The position numbers were made by a program, and so were the translations under genes. From Ruminococcus sp. (GTDB lineage: Bacteria > Bacillota > Clostridia > Oscillospirales > Ruminococcaceae), in assembly GCA_023667165.1 (NCBI GenBank), contig JAMPAO010000043.1:1-21178 (forward strand): a DNA stretch of 21,178 nucleotides, written 5' to 3'. A model generated the notes under the pieces. That model saw nothing but the letters and a program-made list of their open reading frames with translations, was not told where the DNA came from and made no database searches. The stretch's first letter is position 1. Each line of letters starts with the position of its first letter. Below, piece by piece: positions 1 to 6,811 of this stretch.

Positions 1-7
1 TATTATA

Positions 8-1066
8 TCACTTTTTGTTTGATTTGTCAAGATGTTTAAAAAGGATTAGTATGACATAAAACTCAAACACATCATGGCCATTCTTATAGCCATTTTTACC
101 AATAACGGAAGAGGATGGCGTGCCGTCTGGAAGCGATGAATAAAGCAGTATATGTTCCGTGTAATCGGTATCATATATAAATTTTGCCACGGCAATTTCA
201 TTTTTATGCTCATTTCCATGATTATTTTCGTAGACAGATATTTTTACCAAACCATTGTCAAGATATTCCCAAGTGTAATCTTCATCTAATATTTCTGTTT
301 CGGAATATGTGCTGTTTCCGTCAAAGCTTATCAATATAATGTCATAATAGCAAAAACCCATAAAATCATTGAAGCCATTCGTTTTTGTGGAAAGTATATT
401 GTCGTAGAGTGTACTTCCTTTTCCGCACGAAGCAGGAAAATCAATAGCATTAAAGCCGTCGTTTCCGTCTTTTATGTACAGCTTTTCAATAGTATACGGA
501 AAAAAATTAAGTTCGCCTTCTATGTCTATGATTTCCCCGACAACAATATAATCGTCAAATCCGTCCGAGTTGATATCAAACATATCAACGCCAATTCGTT
601 CCAAAACAAAACTGCCTTTGCCCAAAATATCATCTTCCTCAATAACCTTTTTGGCATAATAATTCATATCCGAAAGAATGTATTCAGGAAGACCGGCTGG
701 ACTGTCATTGAGGTAATATGTATATTCTATCTTATGAATGATCTTATCTCTGCAAAAATCCAAATCAAGGGCAGCAGTCGGCGGCGAGTATATATACTCA
801 CCGTACTCTGCACCGCTTTCGGACGTATCACCAAAAGCCGTATCACTGTTTTCTGTCTTAATATCCGTGCTTGTATCTGAAATATAAGTTACAATTTCAA
901 TAACAGGGGCTTCAGATGTTGTAATTGAAGATGTAACTGTTTCAGAATTTTTTTCCACAGTTTTTCGGTTTATATTCTCATCATTCTGGCAGTTTGAGAG
1001 GAGTGTAGATATTATTAATAATAACACGGTAATCAGGGGTTTCTTTAAATGATACATCTTTTTCAT
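8..1066 (-). CDS. Secreted lipoprotein with a D-x-N-x-D-G calcium-type loop, unknown function
   Basis: The 352-residue product starts with a lysine-rich n-region and a hydrophobic helix (about residues 8-24) ending in LLSNC, a slightly atypical lipobox with Cys26 as the probable lipidated residue. A Ser/Thr/Glu-rich linker follows (about 30-95), typical of surface lipoproteins. Residues 161-176 read DMFDINSDGFDDYIVV, the D-x-N-x-D-G-x-x-D loop found in FG-GAP/VCBS and dockerin-like calcium sites, so an exported beta-rich domain is likely. The start at 1066 is chosen because AGGAG lies 7 bases upstream; the ATG at 1081 overlaps that ribosome binding site. It has its own promoter and appears monocistronic. 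The gene is AT-rich compared with genes right of 2.2 kb. I do not recognise a specific family; the lipoprotein call is fairly secure, the function unknown. Confidence 0.72.
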   Translation of the reverse strand: MKKMYHLKKPLITVLLLIISTLLSNCQNDENINRKTVEKNSETVTSSITTSEAPVIEIVTYISDTSTDIKTENSDTAFGDTSESGAEYGEYIYSPPTAALDLDFCRDKIIHKIEYTYYLNDSPAGLPEYILSDMNYYAKKVIEEDDILGKGSFVLERIGVDMFDINSDGFDDYIVVGEIIDIEGELNFFPYTIEKLYIKDGNDGFNAIDFPASCGKGSTLYDNILSTKTNGFNDFMGFCYYDIILISFDGNSTYSETEILDEDYTWEYLDNGLVKISVYENNHGNEHKNEIAVAKFIYDTDYTEHILLYSSLPDGTPSSSVIGKNGYKNGHDVFEFYVILILFKHLDKSNKK

Positions 1067-1112
1067 AGGGCATCTCCTCATATATAAGTTTAGCTAAAAT
1101 GGCTATCCCATT

Positions 1113-1141
1113 TTTATATTTTAGTGGGTGATTTATGTCAA
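1113..1141 (-). promoter_or_regulatory. Sigma-A promoter of the lipoprotein gene
   Basis: On the minus strand TTGACA (1141-1136) and TATAAA (1118-1113) are separated by 17 bases. The predicted leader of about 40 nt contains a perfect 7-bp inverted repeat, AAAATGG/CCATTTT with a 5-base spacer (1097-1115), and the palindrome TTTAGCTAAA (1089-1098). Either could be an operator, but no regulator is adjacent. Confidence 0.6.
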
Positions 1142-1210
1142 GGGACATTATATTACATCTTTAACTACTCCTTTAAAATATTATTATGCTTTTACGAAAA
1201 GAAATTTATG

Positions 1211-1261
1211 TTTAAAAACGTAATTTTGCAAAATGTAAAATAATTATAATTGCATAATTAC
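1211..1261 (-). terminator. AT-rich hairpin terminator after the 193-residue membrane protein
   Basis: The arms 1220-1231 (GTAATTTTGCAA) and 1250-1261 (TTGCATAATTAC) form a 12-bp stem with one mismatch and an 18-base loop. On the minus strand the stem is followed by GTTTTTAAAC. It begins 11 bases past the stop codon of the gene ending at 1273. The stem is AT-rich and the loop long, so efficiency is uncertain. Confidence 0.45.
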
Positions 1262-1272
1262 ACAATTTTGTC

Positions 1273-1854
1273 CTAATAATACAAGGTGTTTTGGTTCGGG
1301 TTGATAGCAATGGTTTGTATTTTGTCATTAATGTAATATTCTACAACCAACTCATCACTTTCTGAACTATATATGAATAGTTCATTATGCTCATCAGATG
1401 GAAATCGTATACGGACAAGAACTTTTGATAAGAAAATATTCTCACGCTTTTTTAAATATACCCAAGTGTCTCCAAAAGTAATATCATATCCGTATTCTGT
1501 TTCTAAAAACAATTCGTATTTATTAAAATCAAAGCTTTGTTTTTCTGATTCTTTATCCAAACTGTAATAGCTCGGCAGCACAAACAAATAATGGTATGCA
1601 AGCGCAAACATAAATATTGCAATACCTTTTTTTGATACTTTGTGCTCTCTGATTTTTAATTTTATTATCACATCTTCGAGTGAAAGAAGAAGCAGACCTG
1701 CCAATGCAAACACATCAATTATAAATGAACGGTACGGTAAATTAATAACATAACCGCCTAAATGATAAAGCAACATACACAATATCCTGCCGGATAACAA
1801 AATAACACTCAAGGTTCTTATTATTTTTCTTATTCTTAATTCATTATTTTGCAT
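1273..1854 (-). CDS. Three-helix membrane protein with a C-terminal soluble domain, unknown function
   Basis: The 193-residue product has a basic N-terminus, hydrophobic helices at about residues 11-33, 43-60 and 77-96, and a soluble tail of about 95 residues (97-193) rich in acidic and aromatic residues. With three helices and a positively charged first loop side, the tail is probably outside the membrane, but topology is inferred. AAGGAGG lies 6 bases before the ATG, so the start is secure. No promoter is obvious directly upstream; the promoter of the decayed kinase gene just upstream (2258-2286) may now drive it. Like the lipoprotein next door it is AT-rich. I do not recognise a family. 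Confidence 0.68.
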   Translation of the reverse strand: MQNNELRIRKIIRTLSVILLSGRILCMLLYHLGGYVINLPYRSFIIDVFALAGLLLLSLEDVIIKLKIREHKVSKKGIAIFMFALAYHYLFVLPSYYSLDKESEKQSFDFNKYELFLETEYGYDITFGDTWVYLKKRENIFLSKVLVRIRFPSDEHNELFIYSSESDELVVEYYINDKIQTIAINPNQNTLYY

Positions 1855-1874
1855 GTGTAACCTCCTTATACCAA

Positions 1875-2210
1875 GGACGCGCTATAATCCGTACCATGGA
1901 GTATCAATAAATATGCAGCAATTCAAATAGTCCTTAATCATTGATGCCGGTATGCAAATGGATAGTCCGGCATAGATAGTCATATTCTCCGCTGCGAACG
2001 ATCCATTCAATATCCGTTTTCAGCGGAGATAAGTTACATACATGAACATCCGAACCCTCTGACATACATTTGAAAAAAGTCTTCAGCTTCTCTCTCAAAT
2101 AAGCAGTCGTCAAAGTGAAGCGGCGCTGTTCCGGGCAGCCGTTCCTTAACTGCGTTTACGACTGTTGTTTTTTCTCTTTCCGACGCTGCTACCACCGCTG
2201 TTATTTTCAT
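1875..2210 (-). pseudogene. Decayed P-loop nucleoside (uridine)-kinase-like gene
   Basis: A good ribosome binding site (AAAGGAG, 6 bases before the ATG at 2210) opens a frame beginning MKITAVVAAS that stops at 2034 after 58 residues. The P-loop is ruined: where a GxxxxGKTT motif is expected the codons give SEREKTT. Coding similarity continues in other frames. After a shift near 2055-2063 comes LSPLKTDIEWIVRSGEYDY; after one near 1970, DYPFAYRH; after one near 1944, MIKDYLNCCIFIDTP; a further shift near 1893 precedes a last remnant at about 1878-1890. Stitched together this reads as a small P-loop NTPase of the uridine/adenylate-kinase type, phosphate-binding loop first, then an LID-like region and an FIDTP strand. 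At least four frame breaks rule out a working protein. The family name is inference from motif order; the pseudogene status is seen directly. Confidence 0.75.
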
Positions 2211-2257
2211 AGTCTGCTCCTTTAAATTCCGATCATCGGTCAACTCCGATATAAATA

Positions 2258-2286
2258 ATCATATCATTTTACGAGGGGGATGTCAA
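2258..2286 (-). promoter_or_regulatory. Promoter upstream of the kinase-like pseudogene
   Basis: Minus-strand TTGACA (2286-2281), a 17-base spacer and TATGAT (2263-2258). The -35 box overlaps the stop codon of the araC-type gene. The leader carries CCGAT-C-ATCGG (2229-2239). The promoter seems intact although the gene it serves is broken; it may now express the membrane protein at 1854-1273. Confidence 0.55.
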
Positions 2287-3053
2287 TATCCTCCGGTTCC
2301 CTGCGTTCCCCCTCTTTCCCGCCTGTACTCCAAGGCGGTCATTCCCGTGCGCTGCTTGAAACGGCGCATAAAACAGACGTCGTTTTCATAGCCGCAAAGG
2401 ACGGCTATCTCCTTTACGGAAAGACCGGTGGTACTTAAATAGTACTGCGCGGATCTTATTTTAGCCGAGAGAAGATCCTCATAGCAGCTTACCCCGAAAA
2501 CAGTTTTATAAAGCTGCTGAAAATGAGAAAGACTGAAATTCAGCCTTTGGGCAAGCTGCTCTACTCTTTCAAACCGGCCGGGACTGCTGTACATCTCCGC
2601 CCTCAGCGCGCTCAGCTCCGAAACGTGAATATTTCTCGGAACGTAGGATATATCAGCCGCAGCGTCCTGCAGCTTAAGCATAAGTATTTTTATCAGCATA
2701 TCCATGCATTCGTCCCTGCCGGAAGAATATGACATCTGTTCCCTGCTTATGAGCCTCAGTATCTCCTCAAGCTCCATAATACTTCCCAGTTCTATCAGTG
2801 TATCAACGGGGACGCTTAATTTCTCCCCATCGCTGTCAAAGTGCAGAAAATCATTGACATAGGCTGTACCTGCCGCACCGTAAAGCTGTTTTTTACCTTT
2901 TGTGTATACCACTGCACTGCAGGGATGAACCGCAGTTTCACCGTCCCCGAAGTCGATAAAAGCATTGGTTTTAAAGATTATCAGCAGATCGTCACCCGAT
3001 CCGCAGGGTCTGTCGATACGGAAATCGCCGCCATGGCGCATATCCATTCCCAT
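2283..3053 (-). CDS. AraC-family transcriptional regulator
   Basis: The protein has at least 256 residues with the usual two-part AraC layout: an N-terminal cupin-like sensor half (about 1-125) and a C-terminal double helix-turn-helix (about 155-248). The second HTH shows the family signature LSVKEIAVLCGYEN followed by FMRRFKQRTGMTALEYRR. It sits divergent from an alpha-L-arabinofuranosidase gene and shares its intergenic region, so it probably controls arabinoside use in response to a sugar; the ligand is inferred. The start is uncertain. The nearest in-frame ATG (3053) lies 24 bases from the only Shine-Dalgarno sequence (AAAGGAG, 3084-3078), which is ideally placed for an in-frame ATC (3071) or ATA (3068). 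Those codons would add the plausible N-terminus (M)IKFHA or similar, so a non-AUG start is possible. Confidence 0.88.
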   Translation of the reverse strand: MGMDMRHGGDFRIDRPCGSGDDLLIIFKTNAFIDFGDGETAVHPCSAVVYTKGKKQLYGAAGTAYVNDFLHFDSDGEKLSVPVDTLIELGSIMELEEILRLISREQMSYSSGRDECMDMLIKILMLKLQDAAADISYVPRNIHVSELSALRAEMYSSPGRFERVEQLAQRLNFSLSHFQQLYKTVFGVSCYEDLLSAKIRSAQYYLSTTGLSVKEIAVLCGYENDVCFMRRFKQRTGMTALEYRRERGGTQGTGGY

Positions 3054-3124
3054 TGCATGAAATTTTATGATGACCGTCTCCTTTGTTAAATTTATAAAAT
3101 CATAGGATATGTCAGTTTTATAAT

Positions 3125-3153
3125 ATTATATATCATTGAAAAAAATCTGTCAA
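3125..3153 (-). promoter_or_regulatory. Promoter of the AraC-family gene
   Basis: Minus-strand TTGACA (3153-3148), 17 bases, TATAAT (3130-3125). The -10 lies in the perfect AT palindrome TATAATATTATA (3119-3130). It interlocks with the plus-strand arabinofuranosidase promoter, so the two are probably mutually exclusive. Confidence 0.65.
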
Positions 3154-3163
3154 GGTGTAATAT
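3136..3163 (+). promoter_or_regulatory. Promoter of the arabinofuranosidase gene
   Basis: TTGAAA (3136-3141), 16 bases, TAATAT (3158-3163). The predicted transcription start is near 3170, exactly at the first in-frame ATG. That argues for the downstream ATG at 3200, which has an AAAGGA upstream. The -35 falls in the spacer of the divergent AraC promoter and the reverse is also true. Confidence 0.55.
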
Positions 3164-3199
3164 ATAAATATGGAAAAATTCGAAAGGACGGTAAAACCC

Positions 3200-4669
3200 A
3201 TGAAAAAAATATCCATGCTGATCAACGCAAAGGACATAACCTCTCACATAAATCCGGAAATATACGGTCACTTTTCCGAACATCTGGGAAGATGTATCTA
3301 CAGCGGCATTTATGTGGGCGAGGATTCTTCCATTCCCAATGTAAACGGCATTCGCACCGATATCGTGGAAGCATTCAAAAGGATCAGGCTCCCCGTTCTG
3401 CGGTGGCCCGGCGGCTGCTTTGCCGACGAATATCACTGGAAAGACGGCATAGGCGAAAAATCCCGGCGCAAGAAGATGGTCAACACCAACTGGGGCGGCG
3501 TTACCGAGGATAATTCCTTCGGCACTCACGAATTTATGGAGCTGTGCGAGCAGATAGGCTGTCAGCCTTACATTGCCGGAAACGTAGGCAGCGGCACCGT
3601 AGAGGAGTTGGCGGAATGGGTGGAATACATGACCTTTGACGGCGTTTCCCCCATGGCGGACATGAGAAAGGCAAACGGCAGAGAAAAACCCTGGAAACTG
3701 AAATATCTCGGGATCGGCAACGAAAACTGGGGCTGCGGGGGAAATATGCGCCCCGAATATTACGCCGACGAATACAAGCGTTATCAGACCTTTTGCAAAA
3801 ATTTTTCGGGAAACGAGCTGTTCAAGATAGCCTGCGGACCCAGCGGCGCAGATTACAACTGGACAGAGGTGATGATGAAAAATCTCAGCAAATGTCAGGC
3901 AAAAGCCATATCCCTGCACTTCTATTCCGTAAGCGACTGGGGAAACAAGGGTTCTGCAACGGAATTTAACGACGAGCAGTATTATGAGCTGCTGTCAACG
4001 GCAAATCAGATCGATGACATGATCGCCCGCCACACGGAAATAATGAACAGATACGATCCCGATAACGAGATAGGACTTATAATTGACGAATGGGGCAACT
4101 GGTTTGAGGTCGAGCCGGGCACAAACCCCGGATTTTTGTATCAGCAGAATACTATGCGTGACGCGATTACCGCCGCCATGAACCTGAACATATTCAACCG
4201 CCGCAGCAAGAGGGTCGTTATGGCGAACCTTGCCCAGGCTGTAAACGTTCTTCAGGCTCTTGTGCTTACGGAGGGAGAAAAAATGATAACCACTCCCACA
4301 TATCATGTCTTCGACCTTTTCAAGGAGCATCAGAACGGCGACGCCGTTTACTGCTTCAGCGAAAACGAGGATATCGGCGGCGAAAACAAAGTTCCCATGA
4401 TATCAAGCTCCGCGTCCGTAAAGGACGGGACAATGACTGTAACAGCCGCCAACTGCTCGCTTGACGACAGTGCGGAAATATCCTGCGGCATATGCAATTT
4501 TGAGGGTACACGGGCGGAAGCAAGAATATTGATGGGAGATCCTCACTCATACAATGATTTCGGCTCACCCGAAAAAGTAAAGCCGCAGGATCATAAGGTT
4601 CGGCTTGAAAAAGGAATATTGAGCTTTACTCTGCCCGCCTGCTCGGTGGTATCGGTCACAATAAAATGA
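3200..4669 (+). CDS. abfA: Intracellular alpha-L-arabinofuranosidase, glycoside hydrolase family 51
   Basis: The enzyme releases terminal alpha-L-arabinofuranose from arabinan or arabinoxylan oligosaccharides (EC 3.2.1.55). No signal peptide is seen, so it acts in the cytoplasm on imported oligomers. The 489 residues match the family length of about 500. GH51 landmarks are clear: IYGHFSEHLGRCIYSGI near the N-terminus, LPVLRWPGGCFADEYHW, then GIGNENWGCGG with the acid/base Glu175, and LIIDEWGNW with the nucleophile Glu297. A C-terminal beta domain ends with PACSVVSVTIK. Glu175 coincides with the numbering of well-studied GH51 enzymes when the ATG at 3200 is used; the ATG at 3170 would add ten residues and lies at the predicted transcription start. 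An AraC regulator is divergent upstream, and the next gene overlaps by ATGA. Confidence 0.95.
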   Translation: MKKISMLINAKDITSHINPEIYGHFSEHLGRCIYSGIYVGEDSSIPNVNGIRTDIVEAFKRIRLPVLRWPGGCFADEYHWKDGIGEKSRRKKMVNTNWGGVTEDNSFGTHEFMELCEQIGCQPYIAGNVGSGTVEELAEWVEYMTFDGVSPMADMRKANGREKPWKLKYLGIGNENWGCGGNMRPEYYADEYKRYQTFCKNFSGNELFKIACGPSGADYNWTEVMMKNLSKCQAKAISLHFYSVSDWGNKGSATEFNDEQYYELLSTANQIDDMIARHTEIMNRYDPDNEIGLIIDEWGNWFEVEPGTNPGFLYQQNTMRDAITAAMNLNIFNRRSKRVVMANLAQAVNVLQALVLTEGEKMITTPTYHVFDLFKEHQNGDAVYCFSENEDIGGENKVPMISSSASVKDGTMTVTAANCSLDDSAEISCGICNFEGTRAEARILMGDPHSYNDFGSPEKVKPQDHKVRLEKGILSFTLPACSVVSVTIK

Positions 4670-4923
4670 ACGCACCCGTATGCAGGAAATGCCTGTTTTC
4701 CGAAACAGACCGTGACGGCGTGTTCAGGGAAATATCCGAAATGATCGCTGCCATTCCCAAAGAAAAACGCACCGACGAAGCCGAATACAGGCGCAGACTG
4801 GAAATATGCGGCGGATGCGGCAAGCTGGGAGAGGGTACCTGCGGAGTATGCGGCTGCTTCGTTGAGCTGCGGGCAGCCAAAAAGGATATGTATTGTCCTC
4901 ATGAGAACCGTTACTGGCAATAA
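4666..4923 (+). CDS. DUF6171-type cysteine-rich small protein
   Basis: This 85-residue protein has eight cysteines in zinc-binding spacing: C6-x2-C9, C48-x2-C51, C59-x2-C62-x-C64 and C77, with the segment GTCGVCGCFVELRAA and the ending CPHENRYW. The pattern matches the DUF6171 family as I recall it; its function is unknown. The ATG overlaps the stop of the arabinofuranosidase gene (ATGA, 4666-4669), so translation is probably coupled and no separate ribosome binding site is needed. The two proteins may work together, or the gene may simply ride on the transcript. A hairpin terminator follows 35 bases after the stop. Confidence 0.8.
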   Translation: MNAPVCRKCLFSETDRDGVFREISEMIAAIPKEKRTDEAEYRRRLEICGGCGKLGEGTCGVCGCFVELRAAKKDMYCPHENRYWQ

Positions 4924-4957
4924 TACTCAATCAAACTTTCCGTTTTTATATGAGAAA

Positions 4958-4987
4958 TCGCCGATCAAGCTGCGTCTTGACCGGCGA
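4958..4987. terminator. Bidirectional terminator between convergent genes
   Basis: Arms TCGCCGATCAAG (4958-4969) and CTTGACCGGCGA (4976-4987) pair over 12 positions with one A-C mismatch around a 6-base loop. The plus strand continues TTATTAT; the minus strand continues with TTTCTCAT. It sits between the DUF6171 gene (+) and the permease gene (-), starting 3 bases beyond the latter's stop, and can serve both. The T-tracts are short. Confidence 0.65.
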
Positions 4988-4990
4988 TTA

Positions 4991-5758
4991 TTATGTCAAT
5001 CGGCTGACCGACAAAACAGCGACGCCTATAATGACAAGCACCGCTCCTACAGTTCTGTTCAATGTTTCGGGTTTGGCTTTATTGGCTATCCTTGCCGCAG
5101 TCAGCGCGAACACAAGGGTGGATATCACGCACAATACAAGGTACTTCATATCCGGCAGTCCGCCTATGGCAAAATGACTTGCAGAGCCTGTAAACGCGGT
5201 GAACGCCATTATAAACACGCTTGTGCCGACCGCGGTTTTAAGCTCGTATCCCATAACGGAGGTAAGCAGTAAAAGCATCATCATGCCTCCTCCCGCACCC
5301 ACAAAGCCGCAGATAAAGCCTACGGCAGAGCCGCAAATCACGGATTTTACTATCCTGTCCCGTCTGCTGCCCGCTTTGCCGCTCTCCTTTTGCACCATAA
5401 CGGGTTTTACGATGAATTTTATTCCCAGAAACATTGTCATGACCGTGCTGAAGCCGCCCATTACCGTATGCGGAACAAGACTTGCGATCCAGCTTCCGAC
5501 GACTGTGAACAGCAGCACGCAGAGCATCATTATCAGTCCGTTTTTCACGTCAATGTTACCGTTCTTTTTATACGTCCATGCGCTTGCGGCGCTGGCAAGA
5601 ACGTCGCTTGCAAGGGCGATCCCCACGGCGGTATACGGATCGGTTCCCAAAAAAGCGATCAGCACGGGTGATATGACCGCTGCCGCGCTCATTCCCGCAA
5701 ATCCCGTTCCCAATCCCGCTCCCAGACCCGCAAGCAAACAAATTATAACTTCGTACAT
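4991..5758 (-). CDS. TauE/SafE (TSUP) family membrane permease
   Basis: The 255-residue polytopic membrane protein has the two-repeat structure of the TauE/SafE (TSUP) family, which exports or imports sulfite, organosulfonates and related anions. The N-terminal repeat carries GLGAGLGTGFAGMSAAAVISP, and the second repeat the similar GFICGFVGAGGGMMMLLLL. The length is normal (about 250). About seven to eight hydrophobic helices are visible, with a basic loop (about 128-137) between the halves. The start at 5758 is preferred because AAGGAG lies 7 bases upstream; the ATG at 5764 is only one base from it. The upstream gene on the same strand is a YopX-like protein 167 bases away, with a hairpin between. 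The substrate cannot be read from the sequence. Confidence 0.88.
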   Translation of the reverse strand: MYEVIICLLAGLGAGLGTGFAGMSAAAVISPVLIAFLGTDPYTAVGIALASDVLASAASAWTYKKNGNIDVKNGLIMMLCVLLFTVVGSWIASLVPHTVMGGFSTVMTMFLGIKFIVKPVMVQKESGKAGSRRDRIVKSVICGSAVGFICGFVGAGGGMMMLLLLTSVMGYELKTAVGTSVFIMAFTAFTGSASHFAIGGLPDMKYLVLCVISTLVFALTAARIANKAKPETLNRTVGAVLVIIGVAVLSVSRLT

Positions 5759-5865
5759 ACGCATTCTCCTTTTTTGAGCAAGGAATCAAATTATGATTAA
5801 AGCCTTTCTCCACGCCTGCGTTTACAGAAACATCAAAAGCGGCGGATCGTACCCCCACTGAATGC

Positions 5866-5902
5866 AGATGTCCCCCGCCTCGTTCAGCGGCAGGGGACAT
5901 CT
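5866..5902. repeat. Perfect 10-bp hairpin in the YopX-permease spacer
   Basis: Arms AGATGTCCCC (5866-5875) and GGGGACATCT (5893-5902) pair perfectly, and the loop can extend by CGC/GCG. There is no T-tract on either strand, so a simple terminator is unlikely. It may be an mRNA processing site or part of an interspersed intergenic repeat; the segment just right of it (5895-5916) resembles another intergenic segment at 11875-11896. Confidence 0.55.
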
Positions 5903-5925
5903 CTCTGCGGTTATATGAACCAAAT

Positions 5926-6582
5926 TCAATTCTCTGTTTCTCCGCCGTATAAATTCGGATCGCAGGGGGCAAGCCTTAAGGTATTGCTGTAAAGCTCTTC
6001 ATCCTCGTACATATTTCCGACGATCTTTACCGCGTTATTGGGCGCGGGAAGCATATCAAAACCGAAAAACGGAAACAGCGGCATTGAATTGAGCATTCCA
6101 ATGCTTTCATCGAAATACTGTATGTAGAAGCTTCCTCCGTTCATAAAAACAACGCCCTGTACGGTAAACGCCACGGCTGCAAACTGCGGAACATCCGCAT
6201 ATATCCTGCGTTTCTCCTCCTGCTTATCCTCCTCGTCGGACGACGGCTCGCTTTCATCCGATTCATCGGTGCCGCTGTCGGGATCGTCACCCATGGGGTG
6301 CATGAAGCCGAAGCTGGAAACGCTTATGATATCTCCCTCGAATATCTCCTTTTCATTGCCGTCACGAAAACCCGATCCAAGACCGAGAGTATCAAAATAA
6401 AAACTCCGTGCGCCGTACGCACCGTCGCCGAACTTGCGGTCAAGTATAAGAAGATTTCCGTTTTCATCACGGCAAAGCGCCCCCTCCGCCCATTTATCCT
6501 CCGGAGGAGCTACATTTTTTGAAATAACTATCCCTCTGAATATGCTTTCGGGGTAAACCATACGATACCTGTACAATGACAC
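5926..6582 (-). CDS. YopX-like protein with an acidic insert
   Basis: This 218-residue cytosolic protein contains the YopX signature: FYFDTLGLGSGFRDGNEKEI then FEGDIISV (residues 61-88) and, near the C-terminus, VKIVGNMYEDEEL. YopX domains are best known from phage and prophage genomes and have no firmly established activity. Between the two halves lies an insert of about 30 residues, almost all Asp, Glu and Ser (97-125), making it longer than the usual 120-150 residues. The start is GTG, supported by GGGGAG 6 bases upstream and a near-consensus promoter. No other phage genes are close, so it may be a domesticated or orphan copy. Confidence 0.72.
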   Translation of the reverse strand: MSLYRYRMVYPESIFRGIVISKNVAPPEDKWAEGALCRDENGNLLILDRKFGDGAYGARSFYFDTLGLGSGFRDGNEKEIFEGDIISVSSFGFMHPMGDDPDSGTDESDESEPSSDEEDKQEEKRRIYADVPQFAAVAFTVQGVVFMNGGSFYIQYFDESIGMLNSMPLFPFFGFDMLPAPNNAVKIVGNMYEDEELYSNTLRLAPCDPNLYGGETEN

Positions 6583-6621
6583 AAATGACTCCCCTTTTCA
6601 CAAATTTTATATAGTATGTAT

Positions 6622-6650
6622 ATTATAACACATATTTTCAGAAATTTCAA
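6622..6650 (-). promoter_or_regulatory. Promoter of the YopX-like gene
   Basis: Minus-strand TTGAAA (6650-6645), 17 bases, TATAAT (6627-6622), with a TG one base upstream of the -10 (extended -10). The flanking 6600-6740 is very AT-rich and contains no gene. Confidence 0.65.
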
Positions 6651-6748
6651 TAGTCATTTTGCATATATTGAAAATTTATTTTTAAATAAACAATTAACGA
6701 AATACAGAATATAAAAATCATTCATACGGACATTTTGTCATGAAATTA

Positions 6749-6773
6749 CCCGGAAGAAATAAAATCTTCCGGG
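6749..6773 (-). terminator. Hairpin at the end of the dynamin-like operon
   Basis: Arms CCCGGAAGA (6749-6757) and TCTTCCGGG (6765-6773) make a perfect 9-bp stem with a 7-base loop, 38 bases past the stop of the last gene. On the minus strand it is followed by TAATTTCATG, a weak T-tract, so it may act as a terminator or a 3' stabiliser. Confidence 0.55.
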
Positions 6774-6811
6774 GCGATCTCATGCTGATATTAACAGATC
6801 AATTTGATAAA

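Noticed and set aside
3092..3919. 275-codon open frame on the minus strand overlapping the arabinofuranosidase gene
   Set aside because: It is antisense to conserved GH51 motifs and would also cross the divergent promoter region.
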